A stretch of 64,000 nt of DNA. It comes from Purshia tridentata (Eukaryota; Streptophyta; Magnoliopsida; Rosales; Rosaceae). The notes below the pieces were generated by a model. It was not told where the DNA came from, did no database searches, and worked only from the letters and a program-made list of their open reading frames with translations. A program made the position numbers and the translations under genes. Positions 9,178 to 22,053 of the stretch are shown here, piece after piece; position 1 is the stretch's first letter; the number at the start of each line of letters is the position of its first letter. The DNA lies in contig QANT01006607.1 of assembly GCA_003254885.1 (NCBI GenBank), positions 1 through 64,000 on the forward strand. The letters are read 5' to 3'.

Positions 9178-12100
9178 ATGGAAGATGCCCCCTCAGAACG
9201 CAAAACAACAACCCCTTGTTCTTCTTCATGGTAATCACCACCGTGCCTGCATTTCAGTTCTTGGCTGCTGGGTTTGCGGCTTTTGTCTCTAAGCAGTAAG
9301 CAGTAATCTCTTTCAATTTTCTCAGCATTCATTTCATGGTAATTTTTAACTTTCATACCCACATTATATAATAATACATTCCTTATTTGTTTCATACATG
9401 CTTCACAATAATGCCTTTGCTGCTAGCCTGCCTTTTTACTTGTCACATTGCATTCTAACAGCTGAGGTTTGGATTGGTCATTGTTTGTTTACACATGTTG
9501 CTACCCTTTCAATTTCTTAGGTAGCTACTCATTCATTTGGCCATGAATCATTGTTAATCTGGTATCTACAACACTATGGGAAATTGGGAATGGGACTTTT
9601 ACAATGTTGCTGACGCGGATTTTTGTTTTTTTGTTTTTAGTTTATAATTTTGTTTTAACTTGAATCTCCCTCTTTCTCAAGGGATGATGTTTCAATGGTT
9701 CTTCTGTAATGTATGCAATTAATCGTTTGTTTGATTCTGTATATGTTGATATTTGTGCATGTGCCATATCCTTTTGGTCGGTCCTTTCTATTCCCCCACT
9801 TGGAAGGTTGGTACTAGTACTAGCACTAGACTACTACGTACTCGCTGTCATGGTTTGTCTGAATTTGCTCTTTGTTCCGTTGGCTTTCATCATATTTTCT
9901 GTTCTTTGCTGACACAAGGCTTTCATGGGCAGCAATGGCTCCCGTGAGAGTGCCAAAGTAAATCAAGAAGGGCAGGCTAGAGGAAATCAAGAAGGGCAGG
10001 CCACTACACCTGTTGGATCGAGAAGATCAAGAGCTGGGTTCTCCGAATCTTTTTCAAGTCATGGTGAGAACCTTACTTTCTTTTACTCCTATAGGCACAG
10101 CTTGTATTCATGCTTGGTGGTGCTTATGTTGGGATTTTGTCATAATAGACTTAAGATCATTGCACTTGGAGGAGGGTATCATAAACGAGTCTTTTTCTGA
10201 AAGAGGAGTTGTTGAGGACTGCCCAAGAAGCTTAGGATGTGAAACATCTTCTCTCAAGGCCAGCACTTCAGAATCAGATTTAAGAACCACCCCCACTTCA
10301 GAATCAGATGTAAGAGCCACTCACACTTCAGAATCAGATGTAAGAGTCACCAGTGGTGCAGACTCAGGCGGAAGAGCTAGCAATCATTGGCTTGGTTTCT
10401 TTCGTATACTGAAAAAAGGACCCCAAATGCCGTTCCAACCCTTCCCTCCTCTTAAAGGTGCCGCAAAACCAAAACTCACCAGAAGGAAAAGCAAAAGAAT
10501 AAGAGAGGACATGATCCCAACTCTGAACTCTCCTATCCTCAAGTCTTCTTTTGATACTGAATTTTGCTGCTTCAAATCTTCCTGGAAGAATTACTCACTC
10601 TCTGAGCTCCAGGCTGCAACCAACAACTGGAGCAATGGTCTGTACCCTCATTTCAGAACTTACATTACATTGGAGTGTAGACTTAATATTTTGTTTTAGC
10701 TGATTTGATGGTAATTCAATATCGTTATGTTCTTTTGTTGAAGGCTTTCATTGTCTTTTTGGGCTGATAAACATCTGCTGTTTGTCTATTTTGAAGAGAA
10801 TTTGATTGGGGAGGGAGGCTATGCTGAAGTTTATAAGGGGACATTAGAAGATGGGCAGATTGTTGCAATTAAACGTCTGTCAAGGGGTACCCAAGAAGAA
10901 ATGACCGCAGACTTCTTATCTGAGCTTGGGGTTATAGTTCATGTTGACCATCCCAATATCGCCAAATTGATTGGATATGGGGTTGAAGGAGGGATGCATC
11001 TTGTTCTTCATTTGTCTCCCCATGGGAGCCTGTCATCTATACTTTATGGTTTGTTTATTATGAATCTTTTGAATTTCGAAGTTCTCACACATTCACAAAC
11101 ATTTTGATCCATTGGTTTTGCTACTTTGGAACATATTTCTAGGCCCGAGAGAGAATCTTGATTGGGGCATCAGGTATAAAGTTGCTTTAGGGACTGCTAA
11201 GGGCCTTGTGTACCTTCACGAGGGGTGCCAGAGGAGAATTATCCACAAAGATATTAAGGCTTCTAATATATTGCTTTCGGAGGATTTTGAGCCTCAGGTA
11301 CCCTCTTTGATCAGTGTCTCTTACAGATTAGTAAAAAGCTGCATTTTGAATAGTTGAATGCAGTAATACACCAGAGCAAATTTGTATATTAAAGTTCTAA
11401 TGTTTCTCTCCGTCACTCAAATTGAATCCAGATATCTGATTTTGGGCTTGCAAAGTGGCTACCTGATCAATGGACTCACCATATTGTATCGAAGTTTGAA
11501 GGCACATTTGGGTTCGTTAGTCTAGAGTTTTAGATTTTTTGCTAAATAATTTTCCTTTTTAGATCTTTGACATCATTCCATTCCCCAATCATAACAGCTA
11601 CCTTCCTCCTGAGTTTTTCATGCATGGTATAGTAGATGAAAAAACTGATGTCTACGCTTATGGGGTGCTACTATTAGAGCTTATCACGGGTCGGCAAGCT
11701 TTGGATAGCTCACATCAAAGCCTTGTCATGTGGGTACGTTTGCTTCTGTGTACCCCATATTTCTTGTTTTATTTGAAGGTAGTAGTAATATATTGAAATG
11801 CTGTTGACAATTCCAATCTGTTTTAAACAATAATTTTCAGGCCAAACCTTTACTCTCTAATAACAATCTCAAAGAGCTAGTTGATCCATGCCTTGGTGCT
11901 GCCTATGACATGGGACAAATGAACCGTCTGGTCTGGACAGCTTCGATGTGTGTAAATCAGTCTTCAGTGAATCGACCACAAATGCGCCAGGCATGTCTTT
12001 TATCCAAGAATGAATGCTAAAAAGTTTATGATTTTTCAGTGTCATTGTGATGACTCAACAGTCAGTCAGACAGACAGACGCATAATAATATGTATCTTAT

Positions 12101-12319
12101 GATTTAGATTTACATCTATTGCAGGTTGTCCAGATTTTAGAATGTGATGAAGACAATTTGGAACTTGTAAAAAAAGCTCAATGGTCTAAACTTCATTCTA
12201 AACTTCAAAGGACATATTCTGAGGAGCTCTTCGATGCAGACGAGTACAACTCAACCAAGTATTTAACTGATCTGGATAAACATCTGGCGTTTGTTTTAGG
12301 CCCCTGCAATGAGGTCTAA
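9178..12319 (+). CDS. Receptor-like cytoplasmic kinase, RLCK-VI type (At5g18910/At2g18890-like)
   Basis: Best model: exons 9178-9230, 9933-10063, 10149-10637, 10797-11048, 11143-11297, 11432-11511, 11598-11733, 11841-11990, 12125-12319, giving 546 residues. Starting instead at ATG 9925 gives 531 residues and is nearly as plausible. No signal peptide or membrane span, so cytoplasmic. The kinase domain has glycine loop GEGGYAEVYKG (229-239), lysine 250 (VAIKRL), catalytic loop IIHKDIKASN (HKD, 343-345), DFG 363-365 and EKTDVYAYGVLLLELITGR. The tail keeps the family signature SKLQRTYSEELFDADEYNSTKYL. The HKD loop makes it a non-RD kinase. The last intron starts with GC instead of GT. The N-terminal region carries two in-frame tandem repeats. 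RLCK-VI kinases can bind ROP GTPases; that partner is inferred from the family. Confidence 0.92.
10265..10351 (+). repeat. 30-bp coding minisatellite in the RLCK gene
   Basis: ACTTCAGAATCAGAT starts at 10265, 10295 and 10325, a 30-bp period. It encodes three in-frame TSESD(L/V)RxTx decapeptides. A shorter pair of NQEGQA repeats (24 bp) lies upstream at about 9961-10005. Both sit in the variable N-terminal region before the kinase domain. Confidence 0.9.
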
Positions 12320-14305
12320 ATTTCTTATGTCGAAGAAGTCCCAAAACTAAGATTCATGGGATAGTTTGGGGACTTCTGTTCTTTCCTCAACCTGTAGTAT
12401 ATTATGGTCTAAATTTCTTATGTTTCTTACGCGGGATTCATATCAAGTTTAAATCCAAACCATGGACCCAAAATGCAGAAACTAGACAGTTTGGAAGCAC
12501 AAAAAGATGAGCATGCAAGAGAAGCAAGAGAAGAGGGGATAACATTATTGTGATGTTATATATGCTTTGTTAATTACTTATTTGTACTATAGTGCTATAA
12601 AAAATGAATATTGTGGAAGAAGAAAGGGGCTGGGGAAATACTGACAAACACAAACTTAGGATGCATTTAGTGAGCCATAGCTGCAGGAACCTAAGGCTGG
12701 GTTTCAGTGAGCATGAATGCTTTCTGTGATTCCCATTTTCATTTACCAGAGCTCTGTAAAGTGATTACCATGAAGTGTGACAAGTTGAAAAAGATTCCAG
12801 TTCCCTTCTTCTTAAGTGCCAGTTTGGGAAACAACTTATAAAACTTGACTAATAGTGGTTATGCACTCATGCCATTGCAGTTTACTAGTTTTCTCTAAAT
12901 AAAAACTACATGATCACATTCAAATATGATAGAGGTTTGAAAAAAAGTGGGGTATGATGTAATTTTTTTGTTTAATCAAGAACTGTGGTCTATAATATTT
13001 GAATTCAAAGACCTCTCCAACAAAGAAGGAACCTAATGCTAAACCGTATGGTCATTATTTATACTTTGTTATAAATTAAAGCAATACAAGAACATAAAAC
13101 ATGAGGAGAACACAAGAGGGAATTCAAAGTGTTCCAAAACTTCTCATTAGACTGTTTATTTACGGGTTTACAAATGATAGAAACAGTATTCTAATGCCTA
13201 TAAATTATTGGTTGCAAATAACTAAATATAATCATTAGAACATATGTTCAAATTATTCAAATGTACAAGTTATGGACATTGTGGTAATCATTCACATTAA
13301 TTCATATATTTATAACATAATTGAGATTTTTAAATAATAGCTAGAAAGAAAGGTTCTCTTAATTATAGTATATATTAAAAATAATCGATCACTCAACTAC
13401 TTGAGTAATGATTTTGACCCACGTTTGCTAATTACCATACTAATCGCCTCTTAATTCGGGTGAGTGTGAGTTGTCAGAGTTTTAGAGAGGTGATCAACAA
13501 AGTAATCTATAAAAAATTTCACTTATTCCACTCCAACCACTCGGGTGAGGTCGCTGATCGGTGCGAGCTAACTACCGTTTCACACCAATTAGCGACCATT
13601 CCACATCAATCAGCAAACGCACACCAATCTAACGGTTAGGAATGCTCATAACTTATGAGCTCCAATGTCAATGTTAAAACAGTAATTTTCATAATACAGC
13701 TACCAACTATATTTTGAGTGGAGCAAAAAGAAGACGAGGCATGTAATAACAGTGAAATAAAGGTTAGTAATAATATAAAATAGAGGATTTGGATTCTCCG
13801 GTTAATTCTTTATGTGCTAATTTCATACTAATTAACCAAAATTACATGTCTATTATGGAACTTTATTATCGAAGCTATTTATCTTTGTAAAAAATAAATT
13901 AAATAAAAATTATTTAGTTATATAGTTATTAAATATATGATTTTAGTAAAATTGTTCTTTTCTTCAATAATAATTATATAATTAACTTACTGTTCGTTTA
14001 TTCAAATACATTTATATAATTCAATAATTTTTATTTGAATAATTTTTTATAAAAAATAACTGATAATAAACTTACATACACCATAAAAAAATTTTTAAAA
14101 AAAGTAATTTTTGACAATTAGTATGACATCAACATAGAAGAGAAAAGAAGGATCAGTAATTTAGTAGAGCGTCCAAATCATAAAATAGATGGCGCGAGAC
14201 GGTTAGAGGCTGCAAAGTGCAAAGACTGAGATTAGGAATTAGGATTATTACTCCAACAACTTGGATTGACTCTCTCGCTCTCCAATCTGAGAATCTCTGT
14301 GAGTG
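12320..14305. other. Intergenic between RLCK and P4H
   Basis: Probable kinase 3' UTR to about 12600, then AT-rich DNA with no recognisable gene, RNA or complete mobile element. The last 150 bases, with a pyrimidine-rich leader, should hold the P4H promoter. Confidence 0.6.
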
Positions 14306-16971
14306 ATGACTAGGGTTTGGTCTCAGAAGCTATTCTTCTTCTTCGTGCTCTCAATCTCCTCCACCTCCTACGCTGCTTCTCACACCTTCACCGTCAATCC
14401 CTCCAAAGTTAAACAGATCTCATGGAATCCAAGGTCTCTCTCTCCGTCTCTGTGAAAACAAAAACAATTTTATTTTTTCTTGAATGAATGCGATTGAATG
14501 AACGATCATTTGTTGCAGAGCTTTCGTGTACGAAGGTTTTCTCACGGACTTGGAGTGCGATCACTTGATCTCCATCGTGAGTTGTTCTCGCATTTTTAAT
14601 TTTTCAGTCTGTTTTTTTTTCGTCAATTGTGATTTGAATGTCTTTTGTGGTTGTTTTGCGAATAGGCGAAATCGGAGCTCAAGAGATCGGCCGTGGCCGA
14701 TAACTTGTCCGGTCAGAGCAAGCTCAGCGAGGTACGGACCAGCTCCGGCATGTTCATTCCCAAGGCCAAGGTTTGCTTCTTTGCTTTACTTTAACTATAT
14801 ACTATTTTTGTTAGGCTTTGCCATTCAATGGTGGGATGTCGCGAATCCAGATCATCATGGGTTATAAGTCTGATTGCAGGTGAACACAATTAACAGGGTT
14901 AAGGGGAAATGCACATAAATATTTATATAATGTGTTTGTAAAATTTGAATTCTTTGTGTAGGATTCTATTGTTGCTGGTATAGAGGACAAGATTGCAACA
15001 TGGACATTTCTTCCTAAAGGTAAACCCATTTCAGATGAATACTATTTAAATTAGTTTTATTAATCATTTTCAATGTGTTGTTAGCCTTAAATAATACAAT
15101 ATCCTAAAGATTTCATTCCAATTGGAATGCTTAAGAGCTTCTCCCTGGCATCCACCCAAAATATACCATCGGCCATCCAAAGGGGTACTATAATTGCCAC
15201 CCCTGCTGGCTCACTGCAAGCACATGAAGCTAAGGCTTCATCATGTTTGATTTTGATAAAGAGGTTGGTGGTAGGCTTGGAAGGAAAGTAAACCCAGCAA
15301 TGTTTTGGTAAAGATGGCACTCACACATCACAATAATCTAAACATATGTGATGTATGCGAGACAATTATGTGAAGCTACATGTTGATCTGCTTTTTGTCT
15401 TGTTCATTGTTTCACATTCATATACTGTTTTTCCTGTTTAACCACCTAGATTCATGATGGGGCCATATATCTAGATATGATATGTTTCTCATTCTTTCGT
15501 TTATTATAACTGGATTTAGAGTTGTTGTGAATAAGATTCAAATGAAAACTGAATATTAATAGGGAAGATAGTCAAAATTCCTTGAGTAGAACTTTTGGTT
15601 AGCAATATGGCTATTCCTACTTAATAAACATAATAAAAATGGATACTAAACTTGAATGTTTAGGTGCCATGTTGGTAATATCACAGAGGATGTCTTTTCT
15701 TACATCATGAACTAATCATTGACCATAGTGATTGACAAAGAATGATATGATGAAAAGTAACAATGATTTCTTCTTTTTTCTGGAACAAGCCTACATATAA
15801 TGTGTTTCTTGATTTCAGAAAATGGTGAAGACTTACAAGTATTGAGGTATGAGCCTGGGCAGAAATATGAACCACACTACGACTACTTTGTTGACAAGGT
15901 CAACATTGCCCGGGGTGGACATCGCATAGCAACTGTGCTACTGTATCTTACTGATGTGGCCAAAGGTGGTGAAACAGTCTTCCCTTCAGCAGAGGTTAGT
16001 TGAAGCATTCACCTTTTGCATTCCAGTAAGCTAACTTGAGCACCATTGTACAGAATAATGTCGACAGAACTTCTATGTGATATTTGTTTAATATTGGTCT
16101 TAAATTAATCTTGTTTATGCAAATGTTATCTCCTGATAAGATATTCTTCTCTAAACTCCCCCTGGCAGCCCTTGGATTGGTTCAGTTTACATGACTGACC
16201 TGCACCTCATTTTGCACTGCCTTGGTCTAGATCACATTTGGATTCACAAAAACCCTGGTATTACATATAATTGGTTCAATCAATTGTCTGCAATAGAAAT
16301 AATGGAAAAAGCTAAAAGGATACCAAGCCAAAGAAAAGTACAAGTCTTACTAGTTGTGTTAATCGGTCAGAGGGGGTTGGGTAGTAGAGTATAAAGAAAC
16401 TTTTTCCAACTTGCTTCTCATTTTGTTAAGTTTGTTAAAAGTTTTTTTTTAATTAAACCAATCTGTCTGCAGGAAATTCCACACCGCAACCGTAAAGCTC
16501 CAAAGACAGATGGCAATCTCTCCGAGTGTGCAAAGAAAGGAATTGCAGGTAAGCTCTAGAGAAATTAATATAGCTTTTATCAATAAAATTTGAACTGTTG
16601 TGGAAAAGTTGATTTTGTTCTTCTTGTTGTGTTTTTTTATTTTTTATAATTTATCTTCACCTTGGAAATACTTAGTGAAACCACGAAGAGGAGATGCCCT
16701 TCTTTTCTTCAGTCTCAACCCAAATGCTGTTCCAGATGAAAGAAGCCTCCATGCTGGGTGTCCAGTGATTGAAGGTGAGAAATGGTCAGCAACAAAGTGG
16801 ATTCATGTTGACTCATTTGACAAGAACTTGGAAGCCGGTGGGAACTGTTCAGATCTGAATGAGAGTTGTGAGAGATGGGCTGCCCTTGGGGAATGCACCA
16901 AGAACCTAGAGTATATGGTTGGATCTCCTGACCTTCCTGGCTACTGTAGGAGGAGTTGTAAGGTATGTTAG
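14306..16971 (+). CDS. P4H4: Prolyl 4-hydroxylase with C-terminal ShKT domain (At5g18900-like)
   Basis: Seven exons: 14306-14433, 14519-14576, 14666-14770, 14962-15019, 15819-15994, 16473-16548, 16676-16971, giving 298 residues, the usual length of this subfamily. The N-terminus [19 protein letters not shown] is a signal peptide or anchor, placing the enzyme in the ER/Golgi. The 2-oxoglutarate Fe(II) dioxygenase core has His136-x-Asp138 (PHYDYF), distal His226 (SLHAGCP) and the 2-oxoglutarate-binding Lys236 ten residues later. The last 42 residues hold six cysteines in ShKT spacing. It hydroxylates proline in extensins and arabinogalactan-type proteins (family knowledge). All introns are GT-AG. 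The symbol follows Arabidopsis usage and is based on similarity plus synteny. Confidence 0.95.
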
Positions 16972-18019
16972 AGTTCACTTCATGCTTCCCACGTGGAGAA
17001 TCCGTTAGAGGCATCCTGTTCCTGGTGCGGTTTTTCATTTTTTTGGGTGGATTGTAAGTAATTCTATTTTTCGTTAGAAGTATTTTAAGATAGCTGAATT
17101 GACCTTTGGCTTTTTGGGTAGTAATTAAGTCTATCTTTGCTAATTGTATTGGTTTAACAACTCTACCTTTGTTTTTTTTCTTTTCTAAACGAAATGCGAC
17201 AATAGAAAGAAACCCACCGAAAAAAGAAAGTGCCAATGTATATAATTGAGACCTGAAATAATGACTTGAAGTCTATTTTGTAGCAAGAAATATAATATGA
17301 TCTAGCCAATTGTGGGGATTATAACTCTACGTTATTCTTATATACTGTTTGGGACGATTCTGTTATTGCCCTGTAGACGGTAACGTTATAATATTTTCCA
17401 TGTCACTCTCCACATGCTTAAAGTTCATATACGTGCGTGCTTGTGTTTCTTGAGAAAAAGAGGAGTAAATTTTGGATTACTTTGTTTTGGATGTCTTCTC
17501 AATTTTTCAAATTTTCATAGTACAGATGGATTATAGTTGGGCTAGATAAGCATCATTTTAGTTGTGATTGGTCCTATGCTGTAAATTATTTAGACTGTAA
17601 AAATGACATCATACTTTTATATCAATTGTGTTTAGGATTTGCCATATGCTATGTTTCTATTAAAGTATGACATAATAAACATAGGAAAAGTGTTTTTCAC
17701 TGTTTTTTCTTTTCGGGGGTAAAAAAAGATGATGTTTTCAGTTTCACAACCAGGGGCCGAGCAGGCCCTGATCTTAGTGCTTTGGACTATTGTTATTTAT
17801 TGATCTTTGATTCTGTTACCTACAAATGTTAACGTACTTGTATAGTTGTGTTCCTCCTGGCCATGAAACAGTGGGGCCATAATTGTGTCTGCAATTTTAA
17901 AGGGCCACATTGAGAATCCTATCAAAATCAGAAGCAAGCTGGAGGCCCAAGTGATTAGTGGTCCCTGTAAGAATTTTGGCAAGATGTGCATGCTATAAAT
18001 AAATAAAGGCCCAGGCTAT

Positions 18020-18230
18020 TATGACTACCTTCCATTGGTAAGTTGACCATTTTTAAGACATTCGATAATAGTTTACTGAAATATTTGTGTTATTTCGATT
18101 GCCAACTACTAAATCTTTTTGTATATTTGTACTATTCGACAATAGTCTACCAAAATAATATAAACATATCGGTAGACTATTACCGAAGGTCTTAAGGATG
18201 GTCAACTCAGTAATGAAGGGTGGTCGGAAT
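18020..18230. mobile_element. MITE-like inverted-repeat element
   Basis: The left half, including GTTGACCATTTTTAAGACAT and TCGATAATAGTTTACTG, is matched in reverse complement by the right half (GTTGACCATCCTTAAGACCT, TCGGTAATAGTCTACCG). The imperfect match runs about 65-70 bases from each end. No coding capacity. Superfamily is not assigned because the flanking duplication is ambiguous. Confidence 0.65.
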
Positions 18231-20370
18231 AACCTGTTCCATAAATAAATCATGTTTGGGAATTCATGAAAGCATGACAGACACATGTTGTTTTCAAGCC
18301 AGTCAAATATTCGATAAATAAGAAACATGTATACAAATTTAGGCCACCAGAAAAAACCTTCTGATGCAATTATATTAAGACACTTCTTTTCGTATATATA
18401 ATAAAAGGGATAGCTCATGGGCACCTGTAGAGTGAATCTCACACAAAACTGCTACTTGAAGAAGGAAGAAAATGTAAGTAGATTCCTTATCTTTCATCAA
18501 TCATGAGGCATGAATTGACAACCTAGGAACCAATTACCATGGCTTGGTTTAGGAGTTTGCCTCTAGTACACTACACTTTCAGACTATCGGGTTTGACTGA
18601 ATGTCGAACAAATACATTTGACACATATAGTGATTATATGGTACAATTTTTTATGACTTGCTAAATTTTTTTGGTTTAGAGTATTCTAAATACAAAAACG
18701 CATCTCATATTTATTCATGTGAAGATGTATTGTTATTTGTACTATCTCGCCCACAACAATGTGAGAGTGTATGGATGGAGCACAACTAAGCTCCACCCAT
18801 AAAAAAGAATACTACAAGAGAATATATTCCTTCTATCTATAGGAATATAGGAATATCTTTCAACGGAAACAGTACAAGTATCATATCTAATAATGAAAAG
18901 AGAAGAATAAGAGTATAGCCACACCTCATTTGGGTTTTTATATATAAAATGAAAACATTGATGAGGATTCCTTCTCTCTGAACCGTCTTAACGTTTATGG
19001 TGTCCCAACAAAGGTTAAGCCAAACCCCCCACGGAGCATTAATCTTTACTTAAATTGAAAAGGGGAGGGCATATTATTTTCCTACCCTACTGGTCCTTCT
19101 TTCTTGGTTGACAAAACACAATACACAATTGAATTGACAATTGATTACAACACAAACAGCTGTAAGATTTGGTGTGCCTTAATCAAGATTTTGTCTATAT
19201 AAATATTGGGACATGTCATACAATACCCGCCAGTACATATTTGACCCCATACAATGTTACAAAATTCATCTTATTTATGAAGTCATTAGATTACCTGTAA
19301 TTGTACCAACCAGTAAACGAGACTGACCCTAATATTAGTTATTAAAATAAAAAAATAGACAAACATTGAGCAAATAATTGTCTTTTTTTCCTTTTGATCT
19401 TGAGGATTCGAACCTATGACTTTTTTCAATATTGATTAAATAGTTAAATATGAATCGATAAGATCAATGAATGAACAAAAATTAGATGATACATGTTATT
19501 AGCAGAAGCTGAGCCACAAAATCAGGTGCTCTTACCAATAATATTTCACCATTTGGCAAATTACCATTTTTCTGCAATATGGGAGTGCACTGATTAGTTG
19601 GGACTTGGGATTAATTATAATTATTTTTTCACGCTAGTCAGTGGCAGTAGGGAAAAATCTCTAACAAAAGTTGGCTTTGGTTTTGGTTTGGTTCTAAGTT
19701 CTAACAGGCACGTACTAACAGCTTGTTATGACAGGGCCTGTTCCCTACCATAATATTTTTAATTTTTTATAAGTCGTGGAAAGTTAGCTAGATTTATTAA
19801 TACAATTACAGGCCTACTCCTCATAATTTAAAAACTAATACTTATGTAAAAAGATAAGTGTTAAATTTTTATTCTTTTTTAAATTTAGAGTTGATTTTAC
19901 ATTACAAACACTTTTTTTTTATGGAATGAACAATGTGAAATTAGCGTAGAATGAGAGATGTGAAATTATCCAAACGTAATGCTACGTCGTTAAACATAAT
20001 CTTACGTCTTGTCTATTTTTATTTTCACATCAACTCCGTATTCTTTTCAAAAAAAGAAAAAAATCCTTTACGTTACTTCAATAATATTCGCAGCGTATTG
20101 TTTCACTTTTTCTCTTCTATTAAGTTTTAGGTTCAAGGCATGTCAACAATTTAGCCGCAACAAAAAAAAAAACACATTCTCTGAATCTCATTATAAAAAG
20201 AAGGAAAAGGTGAAGTCACTACTACGTCAAAGCCATGTACACAACTTTCAACCAGAACCAATAGTTTTCAGCACAGTGATAAAAATGAAAATGAAAAATG
20301 AATGGAAAAAAGAGACTGAGCTAAAGACATGAAAACAAATAAAAAAATTACAAGGAAAAATAAAAAGCAG

Positions 20371-20394
20371 AGAGAGAGAGAGAGAGAGAGAGAG
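20371..20394. repeat. (GA)n microsatellite
   Basis: Uninterrupted AG repeat of about 24 bases, roughly 370 bases upstream of the AHP start. Confidence 0.9.
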
Positions 20395-20759
20395 CGGGCT
20401 TAAATGGTCATAAATGATGTCAAGGAGGGGCAGATGGTGGGGTGGGGTTTGTGATTCTGTGAAAAAATACTAAAACCAGAGCACATATCCAGAGGGGATA
20501 AAAAGTGGGGTTAGACTCTACTAGTACTAGACAGTAGACATACCCAAAAGCAAGAAAAGTTTGGATTTTGTTTTGCACATTGAATTCATCAAATCCTTTT
20601 CAAGGTTTCCCAAGCATTTATACTGTACTGTTTGATTGTGCAATAATTCCTCAAGATCTGCAATTCAAGGCACAACTTTTGCTGGGTCACAGCTCGTCCT
20701 TAAACTCTGTGTTCTATATATCTCTCTCTGTCTGTGTGGAGAGGAACAAGGGCAAAAAC

Positions 20760-21141
20760 ATGGAGGTGGGGCAGATGCAGAGACAGTTGGTTGACTACAC
20801 AAAGTCCTTGTTTCTGGAGGTAACTAACAGGAAATGTGAAATATATGAATAAAATGACACATGGGTTTGTTTTGTTTCTGTTGTTTTTGGTGTGTCAGAT
20901 CATCTACCACTGTCTTGGTTTTGCCTTTATGTTCTGTTTGTATTGTTCTTGATTTGTTGGCCTTTTGTTTTCTCTTTCTTTTTTGGGGGAGAGCAGGGTT
21001 TTCTGGATGGTCAGTTTTTGCAGCTTCAACAGCTGCAAGATGAGAGCAACCCAGAATTTGTTGTTGAAGTGGTGTCTCTATTCTTTGAAGATTCTGAGAA
21101 GCTTCTGAATGATCTCACCAGAGCTCTGTGAGGATCCAAGA

Positions 21142-21180
<39 letters not shown>

Positions 21181-22053
21181 NTGAATGATCTCACCAGAGC
21201 TCTGTGAGGATCCAAGATCTTTTTTTTTTTTCTTTTTTTTTTCTATCTTTACTTTTCATTCTGTCTTTTTCTCTCTTGGTTTGGATTGCTGTTTGGTGCT
21301 CATGGTTTGCTTTTGGATACTTTTCTTTGCACAGAGAACAGTCAAGTGTAGACTTCAAAAGGGTTGATGCCCATGTTCACCAGTTGAAGGGTAGCAGCTC
21401 CAGGTACACAATAAATTTCTCTTCTTTTTTGTAGTTAGTGTGACCATCTTTGCATTTTCTCCAACTTGGGTTAAATCCAATTTCTACATCTTCAGATACA
21501 GAATGAATTTTACAATAAACTCAGTTAGTTCAGATCTAGCACATATCTTGGTCAAAAAGCTGATTGCTGGTCATGTTAAGCCAGTTTTTTTGATGAGGAA
21601 GTTTTGTGTTTGACAGTATTGGTGCTCAAAGAGTTAAAAATGCCTGCGTTGCTTTCCGAAACTTCTGTGATGGACAGAACATTGAAGGGTGAGTTACTTT
21701 ACTCTAAGCATTTATATAGAGTTTAGTTTTTGCATTTACTTGGAAGTTGTTTCTTAATCAGCTTTTGAAAGCTGAGAGGTCATGATTCATGAACCATGAA
21801 AACTGAGTGATTGTTGTGAACAGGTGCGTTAGATGTGTTCAACAAGTAAAGCAAGAGTACTACCTTGTGAAGAGCAAGCTCGAAACTCTCTTCGCGGTGA
21901 GTAGAATATACAGACTCCTGCTGTTGCTGGTTTATGTAAAACTCTTTAGTTATATTTTAATTTTTTTCCAAAATTAAATATTGTCGATTGCAGATGGAGC
22001 AACAAATTGTGGCAGCTGGTGGGTCAATTCCAATGATGGAATTAAGTTTCTAA
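20760..22053 (+). CDS. AHP1: Histidine-containing phosphotransfer protein (AHP1-like)
   Basis: Six exons: 20760-20819, 20997-21127, 21335-21403, 21617-21688, 21824-21896, 21994-22053, giving 154 residues, the same length as Arabidopsis AHP1. The single HPt domain has phospho-acceptor His79 in HQLKGSSSS, followed by [10 protein letters not shown]. The N-terminal helix [20 protein letters not shown] and C-terminus [11 protein letters not shown] are family hallmarks. It relays phosphate from cytokinin-receptor and other hybrid histidine kinases to nuclear response regulators, moving between cytoplasm and nucleus (family knowledge). Intron 2 contains a poly-T/N assembly join that duplicates the end of exon 2; the exon itself reads intact. 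The gene has no counterpart at this place in the Arabidopsis block. Confidence 0.96.
21106..21240. other. Assembly join: duplicated 38-bp segment around poly-T and N
   Basis: The 38 bases starting TGAATGATCTCACC at 21106 recur exactly at 21182, right after a 38-base poly-T run and one N at 21181, and the second copy again runs into poly-T. This is what an unmerged contig overlap looks like, so the duplicate and the poly-T length are probably not real. Confidence 0.85.

Larger units (their letters stand above)
16972..20759. other. Intergenic between P4H and AHP
   Basis: AT-rich DNA holding a fold-back element (18020-18230), a GA microsatellite and otherwise unremarkable sequence. Short open frames here (16715-17236 minus, 17797-17991 minus, 18053-18442 minus, 20009-20332) show no protein similarity. 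The pyrimidine-rich stretch just before 20760 is the likely AHP leader. Confidence 0.6.

Noticed and set aside
9092-9292. Frame giving MPTATCSPPSLDF...
   Set aside because: Out of frame with the kinase; the ATG at 9178 in another frame splices in phase to the kinase and is preferred.
16715-17236. 173-codon minus-strand frame
   Set aside because: Antisense to the last P4H exon and its 3' UTR; no similarity.
19395-19435. B-box-like GGTTCGAATCC (minus strand)
   Set aside because: Only one pol III box; no A box at the right distance, so neither a tRNA nor a supported SINE.
20009-20332. 107-codon plus-strand frame
   Set aside because: Lys/Phe/Ser-rich translation of low-complexity AT DNA, no similarity.
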